Positions 7,144 through 15,362 of a stretch of 34,545 bases of DNA are shown here, piece after piece. Position numbers and translations under genes: made by a program. The DNA is from Novosphingobium sp. UBA1948 (GTDB taxonomy: Bacteria > Pseudomonadota > Alphaproteobacteria > Sphingomonadales > Sphingomonadaceae): the NCBI GenBank assembly GCA_002336765.1, contig DDES01000213.1, positions 229 through 34,773 of the forward strand, written 5' to 3'. How positions within the stretch are numbered: position 1 is the stretch's first letter; every line of letters starts with the position of its first letter. The notes below the pieces were generated by a model that was not told where the DNA came from, did not search any database, and saw nothing but the letters and a program-made list of their open reading frames with translations.

Positions 7144-8532
7144 TTACGACTTAGCCGATCCGTAATGATCCGCAAGAAAAACGCGAATCTGCTCGGCGGT
7201 ATAGGCCAGATGATCCGACGTCAAACCGGGATAGAGACCCAACCAGAAAGTATGGGTCGTCACCAGATCGGCATTGGCCAGATCGCCCACCACGCGCACA
7301 TTGCGGCCCTTCATATAGGGCTGGTGCAGCAAATTGCCGCCGAACAGCAGGCGCGTGCCGATCTTCTGCTCGTTGAGAAACTCGACCAGCGCCTCGCGGT
7401 TCACGCCGCTTTCGGGGCGGATCGTAACCGGATAGCCGAACCAGCTCGGCTCGCTGCGCGGCGTGGCCTTGGGCAGGATGAAGATATCCTCGAAGGGCGT
7501 GAGCAACTCGGTCAGCGCGGCGAAATTGCGGGCGCGGTCGGCGATAAAGCCGTCCAGACGCGCCAATTGCGCCAGACCAACGGCCGCCTGCATATCGGTG
7601 ATCTTCAGGTTATAGCCGACATGGCCATAGGTATACTTGTGGTCATAACCATGCGGCAGCGTGCCCAGCTTGCGGTTGAAACGCTTGCCACAGGTGTTGT
7701 CCTGCCCCGGCGCGCACCAGCAATCGCGGCCCCAGTCGCGGATCGATTCGACCACACGCTTGAGGCGCGGCTTGTCGGTGAACACCGCGCCGCCCTCGCC
7801 CATGGTGATGTGGTGCGCAGGATAGAAGCTCAGTGTGCCCAGATGGCCGAAGGTGCCCACCGGCTTGCCGTCATAGGTGGCGCCCAGCGCGTCGCAGGTG
7901 TCTTCCACGACCCACAGGTTGTACTTCTCGGCAACGCGCATCACCTCGGCAATGTCGAAAGGGTTGCCAAGCGTATGGGCGATCATGATGGCGCGGGTCT
8001 TGTCCGACACCGCCGCCTCGATCATCTCGGGCTTGATGTTGTAGGTCGGGATGTCGCAATCGACGAAAACCGGCGTCAGGCCATATTGCAGCGAGGGGTT
8101 CACCGTGGTCGGGAAGCCGGTGGCGACGGTAATGACCTCGTCGCCCGCCTTCAACGCATCGCCGCGGTGGTAATGCGAGGTAAGCGCGGCCAGTGCCAGC
8201 AGATTGGCCGAAGATCCCGAATTGGTGGTCAGCGCATGGGCCACGCCCAGCCGAGCCGCCAGCGCGGTTTCAAACTCGGCGTTATAGCGCCCCGTGGTCA
8301 GCCACAGATCAAGGCTGGCATCCACCAGATTGCGCATTTCGGGCGCGCCGACCACCTTGCCCGACACCGGCACCACGCTCTCGCCCGCCACGAAGGGCCG
8401 CGCGCTGTGATGGCGGCGGGCATATTCCTCGGACAGGCCAAGGATCGCCTCGCGCAGGGCGCTTTCATCGGCATCTTTCACCAAATCGGCCAATTGTGTC
8501 TGCAGTGGCTGGCTGTTCAGAGGGTTTGTCAT
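7144..8532 (-). CDS. rfbH: CDP-4-keto-6-deoxy-D-glucose-3-dehydrase (E1, RfbH/DdhC)
   Basis: A 462-residue aspartate-aminotransferase-fold protein that removes the C-3 hydroxyl of CDP-4-keto-6-deoxyglucose with pyridoxamine phosphate and a [2Fe-2S] cluster. Two diagnostic features are visible. The PLP-anchoring lysine is replaced by histidine in SFYPAHHITMGEGG (H240). The cluster ligands follow the exact E1 spacing C-X57-C-X1-C-X7-C (C213, C271, C273, C281). Length matches the E1 family. The ATG at 8532 is preferred; an in-frame GTG at 8544 would add four residues and has poor ribosome-binding context. The gene follows rfbG by 18 bases. The normal partner, the NADH-dependent flavin/iron-sulfur reductase E3 (DdhD/AscD), is absent from the window. 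Confidence 0.95.
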   Translation of the reverse strand: MTNPLNSQPLQTQLADLVKDADESALREAILGLSEEYARRHHSARPFVAGESVVPVSGKVVGAPEMRNLVDASLDLWLTTGRYNAEFETALAARLGVAHALTTNSGSSANLLALAALTSHYHRGDALKAGDEVITVATGFPTTVNPSLQYGLTPVFVDCDIPTYNIKPEMIEAAVSDKTRAIMIAHTLGNPFDIAEVMRVAEKYNLWVVEDTCDALGATYDGKPVGTFGHLGTLSFYPAHHITMGEGGAVFTDKPRLKRVVESIRDWGRDCWCAPGQDNTCGKRFNRKLGTLPHGYDHKYTYGHVGYNLKITDMQAAVGLAQLARLDGFIADRARNFAALTELLTPFEDIFILPKATPRSEPSWFGYPVTIRPESGVNREALVEFLNEQKIGTRLLFGGNLLHQPYMKGRNVRVVGDLANADLVTTHTFWLGLYPGLTSDHLAYTAEQIRVFLADHYGSAKS

Positions 8533-8550
8533 CGCAAGAATCACATCCGA

Positions 8551-9627
8551 TCAGGATTGATGAAAGGCGCCGCGATAGTCGGCAATCTGCTGGTTGGAAA
8601 GGGCGCGCGCATCCTCGCCACCCGCCTGCCCCTTGTGCCATGCCACGATGCGCCGCAAAGCCTCTTCCAGCCCCCACGCGGGGCGCCAGCCGAGCGCGCT
8701 GCGGGCCTTGGCGCAATCGAGCTTGAGGATCTTGGCTTCATGCGGGCCGGAGGGTGCGTCGGGCTTGTCCCAGCCGATGCCGCCCCACGCGGCGCAGATA
8801 CGGTCCGCGATCCAGTCCACGGGCTGCGTATCATCGTCGGCGGGGCCGAAATTCCATGCCTCGGCGGCCCATTCCTGCCCGCTCGCCAAACTCTCGGCAA
8901 TCAACAGATAGCCGCCCAGCGCTTCGAGCACATGCTGCCACGGACGGATCGCGGCGGGATTGCGGATCATTGGCCGCTCGCCCGCCACCAGCGCGCGGAT
9001 GATATCGGGCACGAGGCGGTCCAGCGCCCAATCGCCCCCGCCAATCACATTGCCCGCCCGCACCGAAGCCAGCAACGGCCCGCCTGCGGTCGAAAAGAAG
9101 CTGCGCCGATAGGCCGCGATCACGATCTCGGCCGCGCCCTTGCTGGCCGAATAGGGATCATGCCCGCCCATCGGATCACTCTCGCGATAGGGCCACACCC
9201 ATTCGCGGTTTTCATAGGCCTTGTCGCTGGTGATGCAGACGATGGCCTTCAAATCCTTGGCGCGGCGGCAGGCGTCGAGCACATGCACCGTGCCCTGCAC
9301 ATTGGTGGCAAACGTCTCCACCGGAATGTCGTAGGAGAGGCGCACCAGAGGCTGCGCGGCCAGATGGAACACCACCTCCGGATCGGCGCGGCGCACCGCC
9401 TCCTCAACCACGCCCATATCGCGGATATCGCCCTCGATATGGGTAACAAGCTCGTCGATCCGCGCTTGCCGGAACAGGCTGACCTCCTCGGCGGGCAGCG
9501 ACAGGCCCGTAACCTTCGCCCCCATCTGGAGCAGCCACAGCACCAGCCAGCTCCCCTTGAAGCCGGTATGCCCCGTGACCAGCACACGGCGGCCAGCCCA
9601 GAAAGCGGGATCGTGCGAGACGGGCAT
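8551..9627 (-). CDS. rfbG: CDP-glucose 4,6-dehydratase (RfbG/DdhB)
   Basis: A 358-residue extended SDR that converts CDP-glucose to CDP-4-keto-6-deoxyglucose. The NAD-binding loop is TGHTGFKGSW (18-27), followed by HLAAQPLVR and the sugar-dehydratase motif TSDKAYEN (133-140). The catalytic pair in DPYSASKGAAE is Y159 and K163. Length equals the family norm of about 355-360. The ATG at 9627 starts four bases after the rfbF stop. A longer frame reaching 9678 runs back into rfbF and adds 17 non-homologous residues, so it is not used. It acts after RfbF and before RfbH. Confidence 0.95.
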   Translation of the reverse strand: MPVSHDPAFWAGRRVLVTGHTGFKGSWLVLWLLQMGAKVTGLSLPAEEVSLFRQARIDELVTHIEGDIRDMGVVEEAVRRADPEVVFHLAAQPLVRLSYDIPVETFATNVQGTVHVLDACRRAKDLKAIVCITSDKAYENREWVWPYRESDPMGGHDPYSASKGAAEIVIAAYRRSFFSTAGGPLLASVRAGNVIGGGDWALDRLVPDIIRALVAGERPMIRNPAAIRPWQHVLEALGGYLLIAESLASGQEWAAEAWNFGPADDDTQPVDWIADRICAAWGGIGWDKPDAPSGPHEAKILKLDCAKARSALGWRPAWGLEEALRRIVAWHKGQAGGEDARALSNQQIADYRGAFHQS

Positions 9628-9631
9628 CAGC

Positions 9632-10411
9632 TTACCACTTCTTCCAGGGCGCCTTGCCGGCGGCCCACAGGCGCTCAAGATGTTGCTTGTCGCGCAACGT
9701 ATCCATCGGTTGCCAGAAACCCTCGTGGCGGAAGCCCATCAGCTCGCCGCTCTTGGCCAAGGTTTCGAGCGGGTAATCCTCCCACACCGTTTCCGGCCCG
9801 TCGATCAGATCGACCACCGAAGGATCGAGGATAAAGAAACCACCGTTGATCAGGCCGCCCTCGCTGATCGGCTTTTCCTTGAAATCCATTACCGCATCGC
9901 CATCAAACTCCAGCGCGCCAAAGCGGGCGGGCGGCACCACGGCGGCAATCGTCGCCTTCTTGCCATGGGCGCGGTGGAAGGCCAGTTCGGCGGTGATATC
10001 GATATCCGACACGCCATCGCCATAAGTGAAGCAGAAAGGCTCGCCATCATCCAGAAACCGCCGCACGCCCCACAGGCGCCCGCCGGTCTGCGCGGTGGGG
10101 CCGGTGTCCACCAGCGTCACGCGCCACGGCTCGCTCTTGGCCTCGTGCACTTCCATGCGGTTGTTGGCGAGATCGAGCGTGACATCAGCCGAATGCAGGA
10201 AGTAGTTCGCGAAGAACTCCTTGATCATATAGCCGCGATAGCCAAGGCAGATGATGAAATCCTGCACACCATGCGCGGCATAGATCTTCATGATGTGCCA
10301 CAGGATGGGCATGCCGCCCACTTCCACCATCGGCTTGGGCCTGACAGAGGTTTCCTCGCCCAGTCGCGTGCCAAGGCCACCTGCCAGAATAACCGCTTTC
10401 GTCACTTGCAT
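9632..10411 (-). CDS. rfbF: Glucose-1-phosphate cytidylyltransferase (RfbF/DdhA)
   Basis: A 259-residue nucleotidyltransferase that makes CDP-glucose from glucose-1-phosphate and CTP. The N-terminal signature KAVILAGGLGTRL then ETSVRPKPMVEVGG (residues 5-33) holds the nucleotide- and Mg-binding residues. Later segments CLGYRGYMIKEFF, FCFTYGDGVSDID and MDFKEKP are typical of the RfbF group and set it apart from dTDP- or UDP-sugar pyrophosphorylases. The ATG at 10411 gives nearly the exact length of characterised RfbF (about 257); ATGs at 10441 and 10444 would add 10-11 residues. It is the first gene of the minus-strand operon and faces the divergent hydrolase gene across about 130 bases in which I recognise no clear promoter. 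Confidence 0.95.
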   Translation of the reverse strand: MQVTKAVILAGGLGTRLGEETSVRPKPMVEVGGMPILWHIMKIYAAHGVQDFIICLGYRGYMIKEFFANYFLHSADVTLDLANNRMEVHEAKSEPWRVTLVDTGPTAQTGGRLWGVRRFLDDGEPFCFTYGDGVSDIDITAELAFHRAHGKKATIAAVVPPARFGALEFDGDAVMDFKEKPISEGGLINGGFFILDPSVVDLIDGPETVWEDYPLETLAKSGELMGFRHEGFWQPMDTLRDKQHLERLWAAGKAPWKKW

Positions 10412-10542
10412 TCCCCGCACAAGATCAAGGCAACGGGTCATCATGCAACCCTATGCGCGAGGCACTTAGGGTAAAGGCTGGGGACGGTCAACGCCGCCGG
10501 ATTTTGCCGTGCCATAGGGACTTGCGCGAGCGACTGACACGG

Positions 10543-12477
10543 ATGATAGTAAGCCCCATGAGCATCGCATCCGTCCTCGCCCCGCTGCTGCTGGCGCAAA
10601 GCGCCGCAGCCCCCGCCACCACGCCCGCCACACCGGCGCCGGTAACCCCGATGACCCCCGATGTCGTCGCCAGCTATGACTCCGTGCTGCCCGAGGCCGA
10701 TTTCATCCGCCGCGAGGCGATGGTGCCGATGCGTGACGGTACCAAGCTCTACACCGTGTGGGTGATGAAAAAGGGCACGCAAAACGCGCCGATCCTGCTC
10801 TCGCGCTCGCCCTACAACGCCCATAACGACGCCTATCGCACCAAGAGCCAGCGCATCGTCGATATTGTGCCGGTGATGGATGTGGAATTCGTCGAGGATC
10901 ATTACATCCGCGTGTATCAGGACATCCGCGGCCTCCACCGTTCCGAGGGCGAGATGGTGATGAACCGGCCCATCGCCGGCCCGCTCAACCCCACCGGCAT
11001 CGATGAATCGACCGACGCCTATGACACGATCGCGTGGCTGGTGAAGAACATTGCCGAGACCAATGGCAAGGTGGGTATCATCGGCTCGTCCTACCTCGGC
11101 TTCACCGCGCTGGCCGCCGAGATCAACCCGCATCCCGCGCTCAAGGCCGCCGTGCCCGAAAGCCCGATGGTCGATGGCTGGATGGGCGACGACTGGTTCC
11201 ACAACGGCGCCTTCCGCGTCACCGCTTTCGACTATGCGCTGGGCCAGTCGACCGGCAAGGGCGATGCGGGCGCGGGAATCGCGCGCGGGGCGGGCGATGA
11301 CTATGCCGCCTATCTGGCCGCCGGCAGCGCGGGCGATTTCGCCAAGAAATACCGCGTGGATCAGGTGCCCTTCGTGCGCAAGCTGACCGAAAACCCGGCC
11401 TATACCGATTTCTGGAGCCTGCAGGCGGTGGACAAATGGCTGGCGGCCAACCCGCTCACCGTGCCCACCATGCTGGAAGTCGGCCAGTGGGATCAGGAGG
11501 ATTCCTATGGCGCCCCCGCCGTGTGGAACGCCCTGAAAAACCAGCCCTCGGCCAAAGACAAGCTGCATCTGGTGATCGGCCCGTGGCGCCATTCGGGGGC
11601 CAACCACTATGGCTATGATCTGGGCGCGCTCAACTTTGCGGGTGACACGGCGAAACAATGGCGCACCCGCTGGGTCAAACCCTTCCTCGACCATTACCTG
11701 AAAGACGCGCCCGATCCGCAAACCCCGCGCGTACTCACCTACACCACCGGCCTTGACCAGTGGCAGGCCTCGCCCGACTGGCCGATGGGCAAGCCGGTGC
11801 CCTTCTATCTGGGCGCCGCGCGCAGCGCCTCCTTCACCGCGCCCGCCAGCGCGGGCAAGGTCAGCTATATTTCCGATCCGGCCTCGCCCGTGCCCTTTAT
11901 CCCGCGCCCGATTAGTCTGGGCGATGGCGCGCAGTGGAAGCCGTGGCTGGTGCGCGACCAGCGCTTTGTCGAAGGCCGCCCCGATGTGCTGGGCTTCACC
12001 GGCGAAGCTTTGACCAAGCCGGTGCATATCATGGGCGCGCCTGCGGTGGACCTCTATCTGGCCACCAGCGGGACCGACACCGATGTGGTGGTGAAGCTCA
12101 TCGACATCTATCCCGACGACATTCCCGAAGGCGCGGCGCAAGGCTCCAGGCCCTCGATGGCGGGCTATCAACTGCCGGTGGGGATCGAGATTTTCCGCGG
12201 CCGCTATCTTCAGAGCTTTGCCAAGCCTGCCGCGCTGACACCCAACAAGGTCAACCGCTTCCGCTTCACCCTGCCCAATGTGGACCATGTGTTCCTGCCC
12301 GGACACAGGATCGCGGTGCAGGTGCAGTCGAGCCTCTTCCCGCTCTATGACCGCAACCCGCAGAGTTTCGTGCCCAACATCTTCTGGGCCAAGCCGGAGG
12401 ATTACAAGCCCGCGACAATCTCCGTCTCCTATGGCGGCAAGGAAGCGAGCGCGGTGTTCCTGCCAATCGTGCCCTAA
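10543..12477 (+). CDS. Secreted CocE/NonD-family hydrolase (alpha-amino acid ester hydrolase / X-Pro peptidase-like)
   Basis: A 644-residue serine hydrolase with an N-terminal hydrophobic leader (SIASVLAPLLLAQSAAA), so probably periplasmic or exported. The nucleophile motif GSSYLG (S183) follows the WLVKN and GKVGIIG segments. VYQDIRG (124-130) is the family oxyanion-hole region, and the likely acid and base are the Asp in GQWDQED and the His in IGPWRHSG. A C-terminal jelly-roll X-Pro-peptidase domain follows (about 410-640). Relatives hydrolyse acyl esters, beta-lactam side chains or X-Pro peptides; which applies here cannot be told. The start is uncertain: ATG at 10543 or 10558, neither with a strong ribosome site. 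It is divergent from rfbF, and its TAA overlaps the stop of the convergent MFS gene. Confidence 0.88.
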   Translation: MIVSPMSIASVLAPLLLAQSAAAPATTPATPAPVTPMTPDVVASYDSVLPEADFIRREAMVPMRDGTKLYTVWVMKKGTQNAPILLSRSPYNAHNDAYRTKSQRIVDIVPVMDVEFVEDHYIRVYQDIRGLHRSEGEMVMNRPIAGPLNPTGIDESTDAYDTIAWLVKNIAETNGKVGIIGSSYLGFTALAAEINPHPALKAAVPESPMVDGWMGDDWFHNGAFRVTAFDYALGQSTGKGDAGAGIARGAGDDYAAYLAAGSAGDFAKKYRVDQVPFVRKLTENPAYTDFWSLQAVDKWLAANPLTVPTMLEVGQWDQEDSYGAPAVWNALKNQPSAKDKLHLVIGPWRHSGANHYGYDLGALNFAGDTAKQWRTRWVKPFLDHYLKDAPDPQTPRVLTYTTGLDQWQASPDWPMGKPVPFYLGAARSASFTAPASAGKVSYISDPASPVPFIPRPISLGDGAQWKPWLVRDQRFVEGRPDVLGFTGEALTKPVHIMGAPAVDLYLATSGTDTDVVVKLIDIYPDDIPEGAAQGSRPSMAGYQLPVGIEIFRGRYLQSFAKPAALTPNKVNRFRFTLPNVDHVFLPGHRIAVQVQSSLFPLYDRNPQSFVPNIFWAKPEDYKPATISVSYGGKEASAVFLPIVP

Positions 12478-13973
12478 TCCACCTTGCCCACCCGCAGCGT
12501 GGCCAGCGCCGCCAGCACCAGCGTGCCGGCGGCAAAAGCCATCGTCCACACGGGCTGGGCGGGGAAGAACGCATCCATGATCGTGTGCATCACGGTGGCC
12601 ACCAGCAATTGCGGCAACACGACGAACACATTGAACAGACCCATCGACACGCCCAGCTTGGCCTGCGGCAGGCTGGAGGCGAGGATCGCATAGGGCATGG
12701 CGAGGATCGAGGCCCAGCACAGGCCGATGGCCACCTCGCTCACCTGCAACCACGCCGGATCGCGCAGCACCAGATAGGAGCCGAAACCCGCCGCGCCCGC
12801 CAGCAGGCACACCGCATGGGTGCGCAGCTTGCCGATGCGGCGCGACAGAAAGGGCAGCACCAGCAGCGCGGCGGGCGCCGCCGTGCCGTTGTAGATCGAG
12901 AACAGGCGACCAACGTAATTGGCCGCTTGCTGGTACTCGGGGCTGGCCGGATCCGTGGCGCCGAAGAACACCTGTGCCACCACCGGCGTGGTGTAAATCC
13001 ACATGATGAACAGCGCCGACCAACTGAAAAACTGCACCAGCGCAAGGCGCTTCATCAGCGCCGGCATGCCTGCAAAATCGCCCACCACGCTGGACAGCAT
13101 GGTGACCCGTCCCGCCCGCGCGAACAGCACCGCACCGGCATAGGCCAGCCCATAAGCTGCCAGCAGCCCCGCCAGCAGATAAAGCTCCTTGGCCAGCGCA
13201 TAATGCAGCACCGCCAACGCCACAGCGGCCCCGCCCGCGATCCATGCCAGCGCCAGAGCCGGATTGCGCGCCGCCAGCGCCTGATCAACGGCGGCAGGCT
13301 CGGCCACCTGCTCTCCGAAAGCGGCCATCTCGTCCGGGCTATACTCACGGGTAGACAGCACCGTCCACAGCACAGCCGCCAGCAACGCCGCACCGCCTGC
13401 CCAGAAGCTGTAACGCACCGTATCGGGAATCATGCCCTCGGGCGCGACATTGGCCACACCTGCCGCATCGAGCAGCGTGGGAAACAGCGAGCCGACCACC
13501 GCGCCCGCGCCAATAAAGGCCGTCTGCACCGCATAGCCCGCCGTATGCTGCTTCTTGTCCAGCATATCGCCGACAAAGGCGCGGAACGGCTCCATCGCGA
13601 TATTGAGGCTGGCGTCGAGCAGCCACAGCAGCAGCGCCGCGCCGATCAGCGCCCCTTGCAAGGGCATGGCCACCAGCGACAGGCAGGCCAGCAGCGCGCC
13701 CGCCAGAAAATAGGGCCGCCGCCGCCCGAAACGGCCCAGCCATGTGCGGTCCGAGAGATGGCCGATCACCGGCTGCACCAGCAATCCGGTCAGCGGCGCG
13801 GCCACCCACAAAGCGGCGAGATCATCGACATTGGAGCCCAGCGACTGGAACACGCGGCTCATATTGGCGTTTTGCAGGGCAAAGCCGATCTGGATGCCAA
13901 AGAAGCCGAAACTGATGTTGGCAATCCGTCCCCAGCCGAGTTGCGGCTTGCCCGTCGGCCTTGCTGTGCTCAC
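12474..13973 (-). CDS. MFS sugar transporter, SLC45/SUC-like (maltose porter candidate)
   Basis: A 499-residue inner-membrane protein with about 12 hydrophobic segments. The start resembles sucrose/maltose porters of the SLC45/GPH type: NISFGFFGIQIGFALQNANMSRVFQSLG, then the loop GHLSDRTWLGRFGRRRPY (MFS motif A, DR-x-GRRRP). Caulobacter and sphingomonad homologues next to TonB receptors and LacI genes import maltose and malto-oligosaccharides across the inner membrane. The GTG at 13973 is chosen because GAGGGG lies about eight bases upstream and no better start exists. It follows lacI by 100 bases on the same strand; that gap carries the first copy of the proposed operator. Its TAG overlaps the stop of the convergent CocE-type gene by four bases. 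Confidence 0.88.
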   Translation of the reverse strand: MSTARPTGKPQLGWGRIANISFGFFGIQIGFALQNANMSRVFQSLGSNVDDLAALWVAAPLTGLLVQPVIGHLSDRTWLGRFGRRRPYFLAGALLACLSLVAMPLQGALIGAALLLWLLDASLNIAMEPFRAFVGDMLDKKQHTAGYAVQTAFIGAGAVVGSLFPTLLDAAGVANVAPEGMIPDTVRYSFWAGGAALLAAVLWTVLSTREYSPDEMAAFGEQVAEPAAVDQALAARNPALALAWIAGGAAVALAVLHYALAKELYLLAGLLAAYGLAYAGAVLFARAGRVTMLSSVVGDFAGMPALMKRLALVQFFSWSALFIMWIYTTPVVAQVFFGATDPASPEYQQAANYVGRLFSIYNGTAAPAALLVLPFLSRRIGKLRTHAVCLLAGAAGFGSYLVLRDPAWLQVSEVAIGLCWASILAMPYAILASSLPQAKLGVSMGLFNVFVVLPQLLVATVMHTIMDAFFPAQPVWTMAFAAGTLVLAALATLRVGKVD

Positions 13974-14043
13974 CCTTTGATCCCCTCACCTGCGCCTTAT
14001 CGTTGGGCCGTGGCCTGACACGCCCGGTTTGCGCATACAATCA

Positions 14044-14069
14044 CGCATACGAATACGTTTTATGCGTAA
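14044..14069 (+). promoter_or_regulatory. Candidate LacI-family operator, copy 1 (upstream of MFS gene)
   Basis: Plus-strand GCATACGAATAC (14045-14056) is followed after one base by TTTTATGCGTAA (14058-14069). The same two blocks recur in the lacI-receptor gap. An inverted repeat ACGCATA (14043-14049) / TATGCGT (14061-14067) spans the site. It sits in the 100-base gap ahead of the minus-strand MFS gene. Control by the neighbouring LacI protein is inferred. Confidence 0.6.
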
Positions 14070-14073
14070 TCGC

Positions 14074-15108
14074 TCAGCCACCGCAACTCTTGCGCTTCAC
14101 CAGCCGCGTCGGGATCATCGGCGGGGGCGGGTCCTTGCCCTCGATCTGCGCCAGCAGCGTCTCGATCAGCAGCATGCCCGCACCTTTCAGATCCTGCATG
14201 ATGGTGGTGAGCGGCGGGTTGGTCATGCTGGCCGCAGGCAGATCGTCAAAGCCCACCACCGCCACATCGGCGGGCACGCGCAGCCCCGCCTCGGCCAGAG
14301 CCCGCATCGCGCCGATGGCGATCAGGTCGCTGCCGGCGAAAATCGCGTCAAACGGCACGCCACGATCAATCAGCACGCGGGCCGCCTGATAGCCCGATTC
14401 CTCGGGGGTGATGGCATCCACCTGCAACGCCCGGTCCACCGGAATCCCCGCCGCCACCAGAGCCTCCTGCAAGCCGCGATAGCGGTCTGCAAATTCGGGA
14501 TAATGCTCGTCCGCCTGCCCCAGAAAGCCGATGCGCCGCCGCCCCAGCGACAGCAGATACTCGCCCGCCTGCCGCCCTGCGCCAACATTGTCGCTGCCCA
14601 CCGTGGCGCCGATCGTGTCGGTCTGCACCGATCCCCAGCGCACGAAGCGCGTGCCCTGCTCCACCAGATCATGCAGCCTTTGCTCATAGAGCGTATAGTC
14701 GCCATAGCCGAGCAGGATCAGCCCGTCGGCGCGGTGGCTGTCCTGATAGCGCATATGCCAGTCATCCTCCATTTTCTGGAAGGAGATCAGCAGATCAAAC
14801 CCGCGATTGGCGCATTGGCGCGTGATCGAACCGAGCATGGCGAGAAAGAACGGATTGATGCGCGCGTCATCCTCGGCAGGTTCCTCGAAAAACAGCAGGG
14901 CGATGGTGTTGGCGCGCTGACTGCGCAGCGAGGAGGCGTTCTTGTCGACCGTGTAATTCAGCTCGCGCGCGATCTCCATGATGCGCTGGCGGGTCGCCTC
15001 GCTCACCGATTTCGAGCCCCTTAGGGCGCGGCTTACCGTGGGTTGCGACACGCCCGCGCGATAGGCGATATCGAAACTGGTCGGCCGGTTCGAACGCTTC
15101 TGACCCAT
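14074..15108 (-). CDS. LacI-family transcriptional regulator (carbohydrate locus repressor)
   Basis: A 344-residue LacI/GalR regulator. The helix-turn-helix and hinge occupy residues 10-60 (SFDIAYRAGVSQPTVSRALRG, then SEATRQRI and LNYTVDKNASSLR). The periplasmic-binding-protein-like effector domain (65-335) contains the usual SDLIAIGAMRAL and VAVVGFDDLP segments. The start at 15108 has AAAGG six bases upstream and places the helix-turn-helix at the proper N-terminus; the open frame extends to 15285 but the extra 59 residues are unlike the family and cross the operator. It lies divergent to the TonB receptor and upstream of the MFS gene, and probably responds to maltose or a malto-oligosaccharide. 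Effector and sign of control are inferred. Confidence 0.93.
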   Translation of the reverse strand: MGQKRSNRPTSFDIAYRAGVSQPTVSRALRGSKSVSEATRQRIMEIARELNYTVDKNASSLRSQRANTIALLFFEEPAEDDARINPFFLAMLGSITRQCANRGFDLLISFQKMEDDWHMRYQDSHRADGLILLGYGDYTLYEQRLHDLVEQGTRFVRWGSVQTDTIGATVGSDNVGAGRQAGEYLLSLGRRRIGFLGQADEHYPEFADRYRGLQEALVAAGIPVDRALQVDAITPEESGYQAARVLIDRGVPFDAIFAGSDLIAIGAMRALAEAGLRVPADVAVVGFDDLPAASMTNPPLTTIMQDLKGAGMLLIETLLAQIEGKDPPPPMIPTRLVKRKSCGG

Positions 15109-15179
15109 CTCCTGCCTTTCCCTCGGTATCGCCACATAGGCCGCTGGCATTTGTGTGACAATAAGGCAACCATAGCTGG

Positions 15180-15207
15180 TTACGCATAAAATCGGTATAC
15201 GTATGCC
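15180..15207 (-). promoter_or_regulatory. Candidate LacI-family operator, copy 2 (lacI-receptor divergent gap)
   Basis: On the minus strand the site reads GGCATACGTATACC (15207-15194), a 14-base palindrome with one mismatched pair. After two further bases it reads TTTTATGCGTAA (15191-15180). It matches copy 1 in both blocks, with two extra bases between them. It is placed to act on both the lacI start (72 bases away) and the receptor start (155 bases away). Confidence 0.6.
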
Positions 15208-15362
15208 TTCTTTTGGCGAGGGGCACCATCGGGTTAAACCCGCTCCACGTAAACCGGCAGCCATGATCGCGGGGGGTATCCGCAAAGGGCGAGCGCCGGA
15301 ACGGGCCGGAACACCGTTTGTGAGGAGCGGGGTTCCAGAGGCAGGATCAGGAGAGGACTTTT

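Noticed and set aside
7081..9834. Plus-strand open frame of 917 codons
   Set aside because: It is antisense to rfbH and rfbG, which carry exact catalytic motifs; the frame is kept open only by high GC codon bias.
10543..12477. CocE-type hydrolase as a member of the malto-oligosaccharide locus or the sugar operon
   Set aside because: It is on the opposite strand to both neighbouring genes, lacks an operator-like element and has no functional link visible.
10441..13245. Minus-strand open frame of 934 codons
   Set aside because: It is antisense to the CocE-type hydrolase and out of frame with the MFS gene; no recognisable domain.
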